Shown here in pieces: positions 11,101 through 21,300 of a DNA stretch of 64,000 bases. The position numbers and the translations under genes are program-made. Below the pieces are notes generated by a model that ran no database searches, was not told where the DNA came from, and saw only the letters and a list, made by a program, of their open reading frames with translations. Each line of letters begins with the position of its first letter. Positions within the stretch are counted from its first letter, which is position 1. The DNA comes from Lichenostomus cassidix. Lineage: Eukaryota > Chordata > Aves > Passeriformes > Meliphagidae. Where the stretch lies: the NCBI GenBank assembly GCA_008360975.2, contig CM039187.1, positions 18,245,094-18,309,093 on the forward strand, given 5' to 3'.

Positions 11101-13278
11101 TTAAAAAAGGTAACAGAAATAGATAAGAGCAGATTATATTGGGCAGCAGGGTGCCCTCAGTGTTACCTGCTTAAGATTTTAAACTTGCAACAGATCTTTC
11201 CCTCTATTAACACACCAAACACAAACACCACGTTAACACAGGGCATTTTTACCCGACAAAACTAACAGGAACCCAGAAGTCTGCAGCCCTTTACTTGAAG
11301 TGAGGAGGTAGAAGTGGAAAGGGAAGAGTGTTTCCATCTCCATTTTTTAGAGGAGACAGGGTAGACAAGTTATTTAAAGACCTGAAAGGCAACAAAACCA
11401 GGCAGGCAGGTAAGGGAGCAAGTGAGAACCTAAAAATGTTCCTGGCCAGAAACCTCACAGCTTGTAGCACCTGTTGCTGCCCAGAAACATAACAGCTTGT
11501 AGGATCTTTCTCCTTTGGGACTCAAAATGTCCTTTACTTGGCCAGCCATGTATACTGCTGCAACCCACACACCATTGTGGGGATGCACTCTGCTCAGGGG
11601 GAATCCTGAAGCATTTTCAGTTGCAAATGGACTTAGACAAAGACACAAGCACCATCCCTGTTCTGTAGGAAAAAAACCAATAAAATGCTGCTCATGACAT
11701 ATAGTTCTTCACTGGGATCAGCAGAGAGGGAAAGGAGGAAAAGCAATGCTGGCTTCTGGAAGTGTACAAAGCTCTCTGCTCTAGTTCTGTTGTCCAAGAG
11801 GAAAGAAAACGTTCACTTTAAAAGCAACTGAGGCATGGATGTAGACAGTTGGAAGCAGCAGGCAGGGAGAGGCACACCCCATCTTTGAAGTTTTCCTTTG
11901 TGTGTCACTGATAAGCCTAGAGTAGAGAGGACTGGGTTGAGGGTCCAGCAACTTTCTTCTTTGTCCTTCCTGCTACTCATAACAGCAGCATGTATGTATT
12001 CTCAGGGCAACCTCACCAGTTTCTCCCTGCCAAGGCATGCCAGCTTCCTCTAACAGGATTCTATCAACAACATCTCCAGGACAAGAATGAATATCTGTGA
12101 TTAAGCCAGGAAGCATGGAAGGGAGATCTCTCCCAGCCTCTAGATCCCAGGTTACTTTTAACTTTGGTAAACATTTTGTTCTCCTAAGTGCTGGGGCAGC
12201 CATCAAATGCTCAAGCTGCTATTGCAGAAAAGAGACAGGGTAGAAAGCAATGATGCAGAGCACACACACAAAGAGGATAAACAGTGGCATGGGACACTGT
12301 GCTCTGCCCAACAGAGGCAGCTGCAAACTGACCTTGGATGTGCCGTCACCATTTCCTGGTGCTGCAATTCTGCCACGTGCTGATTATGTGGCAATGAGTC
12401 CCCAGGGCTCACGCTTGCAGCCCTGCAGCATCACCTCTCTCTCCCACACAGGTGGAAATCCACCCTCAGATGCAGCAGGTATCTTGGATATGTTAGCTGC
12501 ATCTAACCCGGGTTGACACCAAGGAGCACGAGGCACACCACCTAAGCTGGGTCAGATCTGCCACCAGGAGATGGCATTTCTGCAGATCCCTGCTCGGCAC
12601 TCCCACGGTGCAGGCTCCAGATGATGGGGTACCTGGGAGGACGGTCACAGCCTGCAGAGAGGGGCAGGAGGTGTGGGCTGCAGGTGTGGGAAGGAAGGCA
12701 CAGAAGGCTTGGAGGAGGAGAAAGGCCAGCTGAGATGAGCGGAGCACGCTGCAACCCGAAGAGGGGAGGCTGCAGAAATGCAGAGGTGCCACTGCCCCGC
12801 GAGCGCAGGGCGGGAGGGTGGGGATGGGCGCTCGGCATGCGGCTCCTTGGCACCTGGCCTGCCATAGCTGATGTGGGTAGAAGGACACCAGAGAGCACCA
12901 GTGCTGAAGAGAGGGTGGCAACACAAAGACCGCTGTGTTCCTCTGGTCCCCATCCCTTTCTCCCCCTCCTCTCCCAATTTATTTACCCGAGTTCAAAAGA
13001 CAGCCTCACAGTCCCGAGGGGCTGGCTGAAGTGGCCAAGGGGTGGGCTGTGAGGTCATCTTCAATGAGGGCAAAAATCCAGTATCAACAATGCTGCCCAT
13101 TGTATGGCCCTGTTTAGACAATACCGGCTGGGTTCTTGCTGCTGGCAACCCGAGGACTGGGAGTAAAGCCTGTTTGGGGTAACAGGAGGGGAGGAGGGTG
13201 GGCAGGGTGTCTGGCATTGAGTCAGACCACAAGAGATGGAGCAAAGTGCAGAGATAAGCACCCAATCCCACTCATCAG
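8141..13278. other. Intergenic DNA, no gene recognised
   Basis: No coding exon, RNA gene or well-preserved transposon is recognised. A possible ancient CR1/L3-type LINE fragment lies near 10370-10500. A moderately GC-rich stretch at 12620-12860 opens ORFs on both strands without any recognisable protein. The rest is ordinary unique-looking DNA. Confidence 0.55.
10370..10500. repeat. Possible ancient CR1/L3-like LINE fragment
   Basis: The segment around TTTAGTTCAGTCCATGTATC and CCAAGATCTTACTGGAAATC loosely resembles the conserved amniote LINE block 'cagcccatttctccagtttgtcaagatcattttgaa'. It continues with GTGACCTCCAACACATTTTC, comparable to 'ctgtcctccaaagt...'. The match is from memory and diverged. 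No terminal repeat or reading frame is intact. Confidence 0.35.
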
Positions 13279-13600
13279 CATGTTATCAGCCTAATTCTTG
13301 ATGCTATGATTATCTTGGTGCTGATTCTCTTGTCAATGGCAGGGAATTTAACCATCCTTGTCACAGCCTAAAGGCATGTCACAGCCTAAAGGCATGTCAC
13401 ATCACCCCAGTTACATCTGCATTCCCTTCTAACCCTGGCAATGTGTGATTTGTGCTGCTTTATTGACTCCCTTTAACACCCCACCTTTTCCACTCAGCAG
13501 CAGCAGGATGTCAAGATAAGCATCAGCCCTTGCCCTTCCAAAGGCAGTTGGGGGTTTGGCCATTGCTATTCTTCTGGGTGCTCCCAACTGAGGAGGCCAG
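13279..13600 (+). pseudogene. Possible decayed GPCR/olfactory-receptor-like fragment
   Basis: From 13279 the plus strand reads a hydrophobic helix ending in MAGNLTILVTA, like receptor helix 1 with its GN pair (Asn codon 13345-13347). After an 18-bp tandem duplication (13360-13377 repeated at 13378-13395) the same frame reads LTLAMCDLCC, like helix 2 with its Asp (codon 13447-13449). Removing one duplicated unit gives an Asn-to-Asp spacing of 28 residues, the spacing usual in olfactory receptors. An alternative frame between them reads HHPSYICI, comparable to the olfactory-receptor LHTPMYFF loop, which suggests a frameshift. In-frame stops occur at 13369, 13387 and after the second helix. The DRY region is not recognisable. 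This may be a short relic or coincidence. Confidence 0.35.
13360..13395. repeat. 18-bp tandem duplication
   Basis: GTCACAGCCTAAAGGCAT occurs twice head-to-tail without mismatch (13360-13377 and 13378-13395). It lies within the receptor-like relic, and perfect identity suggests it is recent. Confidence 0.9.
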
Positions 13601-16600
13601 GTAATTCACACTGAACTGAGCCATGCTTTAAGAATGAAGATGGAGCAGGGGATCTTCAGGAATTTGTGGGAACCATTGAATTTATAGAGAACAGGTTATA
13701 TTTTAAGGGGGGGGGGGGAGGGGGGAACATGATATAAAGCAAGCAAGTGACCAGGATGCTGCCAGTTCTTGTAAATATAAATAGCACTTTTGGTAAATGC
13801 CATGATACCAGGCTACTCAAGGCACAGTGTCTGGAGCCACGTGACTAAACAATTCTTAGCTTTCCATTTCAAATATGAAAGCCACTTGATACCTCTCCTG
13901 GACAAGGAAGAGTGTGTGAAAATATAACACAGGGTCAACAGATTCCAAAAGAAAGCAGATTCTCTCAGAAAGCAACATTAAACAAGCATAGAGATCCCCC
14001 AAGCTGGCATCTGATCCCTGGTACCTGAACTCCTGAAACAGACAACCCTGAAAAACCTGCAGCTGCCATCATCTCTCAAGCAGGTATTAACTCTGAATTC
14101 TTGTAGTCTGAGCCAGGTCCTGTACCAGCTCTTTCTGTAGCCATGGTCCCCTACCCTATTTCTCTGCAATTCATAACTGTGCCCAAAAGTCAACCTGTCA
14201 AAACCTGTGCACCATTAACCTGTGAGACCGCTGGCAGCAGTGGTGAATGATGCCAAATGTTCATCTGCTCTGCAGAGTGGGCTCAATGCCTTTGAAAAGC
14301 AGATTCCTCATGAGGGTAAGGAGGAGAAAGAAAGCATTGGTGAAATGACAGAAAGCCACCCCAGCACTTCTCTTTGGATGAAAGGCTGATGGTATGATTC
14401 TCCCACCCCTAGAAAAAAGCTCTAATGATGGAATTGCTTCATACTTCTCCAGGAAAACAGTGCAAGAGATGCAGAAAATAATCCTAGGAAAATTTTTTCA
14501 AACCTTTGTTTTTGGCAGAGGAGAAGGCATAGGGTTCATTTCTTTCCCCACTTTTCAGCTTATTCCCTCATTGAGTCTCCTCTTCTTGTTTCAGCTTCCA
14601 GTTGTGAAATAGAAAGAAAAGTGGGAGACAGGGAATGTTGTAAAAGAAGATAAATAAACAGCATAAAACAAACCTTGTAATGCCTTTGCAGCAAACATTT
14701 CTGTGTGCATAGCTTTTTCAACAGTTTTGGAGGGGGTAACTGAGGAGATCCAATAAAATTTCCAAGATGTCAACACCAGATGAAATCGCCTTGCAAAACT
14801 TACTGTTAAATGGAAAAACAATTTTTTTAAAGGGGAGAATAGGAAGGAATGTGTTATGGTAAAAGAACCTTAGCTTAGCCTTGTTGCTTTTATCTGCATT
14901 CTGGCACTGTGGTAGCAAAACCAGGGTGGTTAGTGCATCCCAGGACAGGAATGTGAGAGTTCTTTCTCTTAAGCGGTCTGCTTACTGATACTGTCTTATG
15001 GTGAACCTCACTGCTGGTTTGTGCCTCTGTTTTCTCCTGAAGAAGAAAGAACTGTAGATGAAGAACTGTAAGACCCTCTGACATAAAGAATTTTGCAAGA
15101 GGTTTTCACTAGCCCAGTGCCTCAGCTGAATGAATCTGTGGGGAGAACTCAGGAAGGTGGAAACAGCCTTACATTAGATCATGTCTTTCTAAATAAATCC
15201 TGTGCTGAAGTTCATGGCCTGAGCTGCCCATGACATGGCTCTGCTCATCACTGCCCTGCACCATGGCCCTGGCATTGCAACAGCTCATTTGTGAAAGACT
15301 ATGACCCTGGGCAGCAGTCACCAGATGCAGAAGAATCGAATCTGTTCCCTGAGGACGATGGCTGAAGCCAAATCTTCCTGAAGCAGTGCTGGTGTACACC
15401 ACAAGCAATGTAACTCTGCTGAAGGCTCAGGTGGGAAGCTCTCCTGGAAGGAGGGAAAAGCCTGTCTGGAGAGATACAAACTAGAACAGGAAAAGCCCAG
15501 TTTAAGCTGTATTGCCGTGTCTATGTAGACATTTCTGGTTTCCCACCTGGGCTGCCCAGTGATCCCCTTTTGTCACAAGCCTTGAGCAGCGGAGCTGAGA
15601 CAGAAGTCTGCAGCTGGGACTGGGATGGGCAGGGTGGGGTGGTGGGGCCAGGGGTGTGCAGGGTGCAGGCCACTGGCATGGCCAGCAGCTCTCCACAGGA
15701 GGCAGCCTGCCTGGCACAGCATGGCCAAGCCTCAAGCCCACAAAGGACCAAAAAGCCTTTTGACAGCCAAGGCCAGATCTGCTGCAATGAAAACATTGAA
15801 AAACCACATGACTGCACACTCTCCACTTCCTCACCAAAATGTTCAATGCCTGAACCTCATGGCCACTTTCAGGAACATTAACCTGTTTCAAAGGGGATCA
15901 AAATGGCAGCTGGAGAAGCTGGCCAAGTTCTGAAAGGTTTTTCTTAGGGCTATCCTTGGCACGTAAGACTTGAGACTTGATGGGGAGCACAGCCCCAACA
16001 ATGGTAAAGATCCATCTCTTCCTCTCTGCGACAAAAAAAATCTGATAGTCATTCCCCAGAACAACTTAGCAGGGAAATATTCAGAAAACTTATTCCTGTC
16101 ATGAAGAAGCAACCAGAAGTTATTAATTTTAGAGGATGGTAGTCTAGCTGCCCTGTATAATCCCTCTTAGTTGCACTCCACATCTGAGGAAAGAAACCAG
16201 TGGAAAAGGAAAGGGCTTTTGTGGGTCTGAGTATCTGCAAAACTGCAAACATTGAATTCCCTAAAGCATCATTGTCACCCACCGGTAGCATTGCCAGGTC
16301 TCCTCCTGGTTCATGGTTTTGAGATTATTTTCCCCACATGTCATGAGGTGCAGATTACCTTTTTAAAATCAACAAGTACCACCTTCTTTTTTAAAAATTT
16401 ATTTCCTTTCTGGTTTTCTTTTGGAAATAGTTTTTAGCTCAGTTTGTAGTTCTTTCAGCACTCACATAGAAAACAGGTAGAATCTATAATTAAAACATAA
16501 TTTCTCCGCAGTGTTGTTAATGAAACATTTAATGGAGAGTCTTAAAAGAGATGGTTGGAAGTCACTCCCCAACTCATGTCCGCTTTCACCATCTAGGAAC

Positions 16601-17600
16601 ATCTTCTGATGTGGGCTCTCTCTTTTGATACTGTGTCTCAAAAAGTAGGCATGACTCGAGATTCTAATATTAAATTTAAACACATACTCTTCACAGACCT
16701 CTTCATCCATCATAGTGAAATGAAAAGGCAGGGACATATTTCCCCTTTGCTGGACACCTCTAAATCTGGAGAACAAATGGGCTACTGTTATTTTTCATTG
16801 TCACTTTTCCCTTCCAGTGATTACAATACAACTCACTTTTGACAGCTGCCACTGAATCAGCCATGATATGTCTGAGCAGGATCAGCCCAAGGATGGACTC
16901 TGCAAGATCATGGTTGTCTGTCTGCACCTCATGTGGTCAGCTCCATCACTGCAAGAGAGCTCCGGACAGGATATTTGTCAGAGGATATGGGCACATTTTT
17001 GACTTTTCACATCCCTGCTCCACTCCCAGAATGACTCATGTGTCAGTAGGGACAGAAACTTGAACATGGGACACACTATTGAGTAGGGGAAGGAGCTACA
17101 AGAGGTCCTGGCCAGGGTGATGGCATTAGGGTACCCTAAGCCTTGGTGCTAAATGGCTGAGGGTGCCTGGCAAGGTGACCACAGGGTGGAGTTACTAGAG
17201 CTGCCTCCGGGCTCTGCCACCGGCAAGGTTTGATGTGTAAGAGCCCTGTTTTTCACTTTTAACTCTATGGGATAGTTTGAATTTTGGATAGAGCTTGGAT
17301 TTTGGATAGAGGCTGGATATTGCTGACATCACTGGCTAGCAAGGAGGTTGCTATGGAAAATAGCTGATGGCAAACTGAGCTACTACTTTTTCCTTCCACC
17401 CTCTGCTGAAGGCACTATTTTCTGGGGACAACAGACAGGATTCTTTTTAAAATATTACCACCAACATTTTCCAGACTGTTTTTGCATATCGTAATGAACA
17501 TCTACACAGACATACATGCTTATCCGGACATAAGTTGTGGGGTGCTTTTCTTTGCAGAAATGTATGATTCCTGTGCACACATACACGTGTATAATGCTCG
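13601..17600. other. Intergenic DNA upstream of SCD, no gene recognised
   Basis: No exon is recognised. A poly-G run lies at 13707-13725. An imperfect direct repeat containing TTTTGGATAGAG sits near 17280-17312. ORFs of up to about 130 codons occur on both strands but none resembles a known protein. Confidence 0.55.
13707..13725 (+). repeat. Poly-G run (G12-A-G6)
   Basis: Twelve consecutive G residues (13707-13718), one A, then six G (13720-13725). The plus strand could form a G-quadruplex. Such runs are also prone to sequencing-length error. Confidence 0.95.
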
Positions 17601-17882
17601 CCGGACAGATCCCCAGTGCAGAGCAGACGTCTCATGCTGAATCCCCTTCTTCCTCCGCCGCAACCCACACCCAGCTGGGGAAGGGGCGCGGGGCTCCCCG
17701 ACATCCCTCAGCCCTCGGGAGCCCCTTATTTCATGAGAGGAAGCCCTCGCGGAGGCGGATGGAGGTCTCGGGGGGCCGCAGCACCCCCGGCGCTCCCCGG
17801 CGGGCGCGGAGCGGGGCGCGAGGCCGTGCGCGGAGCGGGGCGCGCAGCGGGGTGCGCAGGGTGCGCGCCGCGGGGAGCGAAC

Positions 17883-17946
17883 AGCAGATTGCGGGCAGCC
17901 AATGGCGAGGGCAAGCCGAGGTGGCACCAAATTTCCCGCAACCAAT
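17883..17946 (+). promoter_or_regulatory. SCD: Sterol/PUFA-response module: SRE-like site plus two NF-Y boxes
   Basis: AGCAGATTGCG at 17883-17893 matches the non-classical sterol regulatory element known in vertebrate SCD promoters. It is followed six bases later by CCAATGG (17899-17905) and then by a second CCAAT (17942-17946). SREBP with NF-Y at this arrangement gives sterol and insulin induction and polyunsaturated-fatty-acid repression in mammals. Its position about 370 bp before the inferred start supports the same control here. Binding is inferred from motifs only. Confidence 0.75.
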
Positions 17947-17954
17947 CAGCTCGC

Positions 17955-17997
17955 GAGGGGGAGGAAGGGAAAAAAAAGGGAAAGAAAAAAAAAAAAG
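17955..17997 (+). repeat. Homopurine tract in SCD promoter
   Basis: Forty-three consecutive purines (G-rich then A-rich) lie directly after the second CCAAT box. Such tracts may be nucleosome-poor or form triplex DNA; no function is shown. Confidence 0.85.
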
Positions 17998-18218
17998 CAG
18001 CCAGGCATCATGAGAGAGCCTGGCCCTCGTCATCCTCCTCTTCCTCAGCATCCTTCCTCCCTCCCGCCCCCCGGCCCGCTCCGCCCCGCCTCTCCCCCCG
18101 GCTACGCCGAGAGCCTGGCCCCCTCCGCGATTCGCCGCCCTCCGCGCTGACCCCGCGCATCCCAGCCGCGGGCAGCGGGTCACCGGGGCCCCGCCAGCCG
18201 CCAAGCGAGCAGCCCCCC

Positions 18219-18225
18219 TTAAATA
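18219..18225 (+). promoter_or_regulatory. SCD: SCD TATA-like box
   Basis: TTAAATA sits in otherwise GC-rich sequence 128 bp upstream of the SCD ATG, placing the start of transcription near 18250. It is the only AT-rich hexamer in the proximal island. Confidence 0.55.
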
Positions 18226-18249
18226 CCTCCGCACCCGCCTCCCCGAGCC

Positions 18250-18352
18250 GCACAGCTCGCCGGGCGAGCAACCGAGCAGAGCCAGCCTCCCTCCAGCGCC
18301 GGGACCTGCGCGCCCGCGTACCGCCGCCGAGGAGCAGAGACAGGGCCAACCC
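18250..18352 (+). other. SCD: SCD 5' UTR (inferred)
   Basis: The leader is inferred from the TATA-like box to the ATG. It is GC-rich and contains no upstream ATG. The context at the start (CAACCCATGCC) has C rather than a purine at -3, so it is not an optimal Kozak site. Confidence 0.45.
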
Positions 18353-18379
18353 ATGCCTGCGCACTTGCTGCAGGAGGAG
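18353..18379 (+). CDS. SCD: SCD coding exon 1 (residues 1-9)
   Basis: Encodes MPAHLLQEE and ends exactly on a codon boundary before the donor GTAAGC. The human equivalent is MPAHLLQDD. The exon is far too short to be found by ORF length; it was placed by the conserved N-terminus and the strong donor. Confidence 0.93.
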
Positions 18380-21300
18380 GTAAGCGGGGCCCCGGGGTGC
18401 GGGTGCTTTGTCTCCCCCTCGCCCCTTCCCCCTTCATCTCCGCGGCTCCGGCAGCGCTGCGCTGCTGCTGTCTTGGGGAGAAAAAGATCTGGGCATCCAC
18501 GCGTGTCTGTGCGTGCACACACACACGTATTCATTCACACGTGTGTGCCCGTGTCCTCTCTGCACCGCTTCGCAGCCGGCAGGCGAAGGGGTTCACTGGT
18601 AACTTAGGGCATCACCCAAGCCTGATGGGGAGCCCATGGATGAAGCGGAGACATTAATCTCTGAGGTGATCTTCCGGGATCCTGTGCCCTCGGGTAGACT
18701 GGGCATAAAATACAGGTTTATTTTGAAAACACCCATCGAAGTACGCTGGGTGCTTGAATAGCACGAAGGGCTATTCAGGAGGATCTTTTGTGCTAAGAAG
18801 TCGTGGGTTCTTTGACTATGCTCAGACTGTGATTTTTTTCTTTTTCTTAATTCATTTTCTGTTCAATAAGAAAGGCGTTTCACTCACAGTGTTTTAAAAC
18901 CAAATATTGCAGCAGGAAGCGTCTCTAGGACAGACGCAAGGTGAAAGCTGGCTGCCCAGATGAAATGAATGGCTGTGTCTGCATTGCTTGAGCCAAGCAA
19001 GCATACAGTAGGGAGACAGCCCATTTCTGGCATAAGAAAGTCTGAATAACAACCTCACACCAGTAAGATGTGTGGAGCTGATTTATTTGTAAGGATTTTA
19101 AATTTTAATTTTGACCCTTCTGGCAGCCACCCTTTGCCCAAGGGGAGGCAGGGGCTTGATTCTGGTGTTTGTGCTCTCACCTTGTCATCCTTCCCTGTTT
19201 TGCCAATGCCTGGAAGTGGACAGAAATCATAGCCCTGCTCTTTTCCTGTGGCCAGCACACAGGGTCTCCCTTGGTCCTTTTGTGCAGGTGCCATGACCTT
19301 CCAGGGATGCTGTGATGTAAAGAACTTTACTTTTCTCCCCTCCCGAAATGGATGTCGAGGGCAGTGTACTCAAACCATGTTTCATGGTTTTGGCATGTAT
19401 TTTGGGTCATATCCTGGAAGCTGGAAAGAATCCTGTCCCTGGGTCATGCTGGGCATATTCAAATACCCTGGACCCAAGATTCAGTGCCCCGGGGCCCCTA
19501 CGCTGTACCCAGTGCGGGAACCTTTGAGCTGCAGTTGGTTGTATAAGCTGGCTGGGTGCCAGGATCACCTATGCTGTGTTCAGTGCTGGGGAGCTGGGGG
19601 TGTAGATGGGGAAACACATCTGTTCTGCAGATGAGAGCTGCAAAGTCATTCAGAAATGAGGGAAAGCTAATGAAAATTATTTAGCTGGCCTTCTCCCTCT
19701 CTCAGCCCTAGATCCCAGATCAATCTTCATCCCATTTTCCTCAGTAGGAGCCACTATGGTCATAAGGGGATAAAAATCCTCTTTCTTGCCTCATTTCCCC
19801 CATTTCTACCTAAATAGCTGCCCTCTCTCCCTCCCTCTTCCCCCCATGCTCCTCCCACTAAGTCTGTAACGGTGGAGCTGTTTCACAGCTGCTTTATAGC
19901 CCTTTTGTTTCAAGGTTAGTTTACATGTGAGAAGTGACCAGTCTGATTAAATCAGTGTAATTCCAGTAGCATAGGTATGCTGGTAAAATTCCTCATGTGG
20001 CTACTACCACTCAGGAAGAAGAGATTTTTTTTTCTCTTTGCTGTTTTCTTTGCGCTCTCCCTCCTCCTCCTCTGCCCCTGTGTAACTTTGACAGTGACAT
20101 AAGCTATTGTGGAGGAAAAAAATGCAACTCCAACCCCACATTCTTACTCTGGAAACGGCATGTCCATATGGGGTGTGTTACCCGTCTAATTATACCACCA
20201 ATCACTGTTGGGAATTTTTCCTGCATAGACAAGTCTTGGGTCTTTTTGGTAGATTGTCTTGCAGGCAAGAAAAAAAAAATGTTCCTTTCTGCCAAAATGC
20301 CAGATGAGACTATCTAACACTTGGGAAAGGGCAGGACTTCTCCTTGCCTAATATCTGGAATAGAAGCCATTTCTCATGGCTCTTTTGGTGTGGGGATTAC
20401 CTCTAAATTCTCCAGCAGCTGAGAGTGTCATACCCTCAAAACATTAATTAGTAAAGCAGACAGGGACAGCCCATAGCTGGGATGCAGAAGAGCAAGTCCC
20501 AAGCTCAGCAGCTTGCCTGGGTGCAGTAAAAGCAGTAGGATACTTTGTGTCCAGTTTTTTTCCTTTCTAACCTTTGATTCCCCAAGGAGGGGTATGTCTG
20601 TAACCCTCTAGTTTCTACCCTTGGGAAAGGGAGGAGTTGGGGTGGCCACGTAAGCTGCCTGGCCTGATTTTATTTGCCTCCCTGAGGAAACTAGGCCATG
20701 GCAGGATGGTGGTCTTTTATGAATCCTGAATACCTGAGTGGGAATCTGCTGTTAATTCAGGAGAGATTTCCATTGGGAAAGGAGCTTTCCCAGCTTGACC
20801 ATGCTCCCTCCCACAATCTCAGCTCTCCTGTGCCTGCTGGCTGACCTGTAGTGCCCCTTCACCCAGGGAGGCAGCGGTGTGGGTGGCAGAGGGATGTGTC
20901 CCTCGGGCAAGTTCCTCAGAGCAGGGATGGGGGTGATGTGTGGGGGTCACACCACTTGCATCCCACGTGCTTGGTACCCCCAGGGCTGAGCCATATTTTG
21001 GGCACTTGGGCTCGGGGCTGACAAAGGGCTGCAAGTACCAGCAAGCACACGGCTGGCATGGCTGGCATGATGGAGATGGGAATCAGTGATTCAGGGTTCA
21101 GTGACCTGTCTCATTAGGGTCAGTCCTGCCTGCTCCTTTTGTCATGCATGCCTGATCGGGCAGGCTGTCACTCAGCCAGAGCAAACAAGCATGTGCAAGG
21201 GAATGTTGTGTCACAGTTACAGAAGGGAGCCAGGAGCCAAGCTGAGCCAACTTTGCTGCTTAGAACTTCCTCTCTGTATGCTGGTGGCTATAGCTCAGAG

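Larger units (their letters stand above)
17640..18500 (+). promoter_or_regulatory. SCD: SCD CpG-island promoter
   Basis: A strongly GC- and CpG-rich block spans the upstream region, the first exon and the start of intron 1. It contains an SRE-like site, two CCAAT boxes, a homopurine tract (17955-17997) and a TTAAATA box (18219-18225). Transcription is inferred to begin near 18250, giving a roughly 100-nt leader without an upstream ATG. Long ORFs across it on both strands are composition artefacts. Confidence 0.8.

Noticed and set aside
16462..16776. 104-codon minus-strand ORF upstream of SCD
   Set aside because: No recognisable family or motif and no promoter or splice context; length is possible by chance in AT-rich DNA.
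17616..18534. 255- and 267-codon ORFs on opposite strands
   Set aside because: They overlap the SCD promoter island and its first exon in other frames, and their Arg/Pro/Ala-rich composition follows from GC content.
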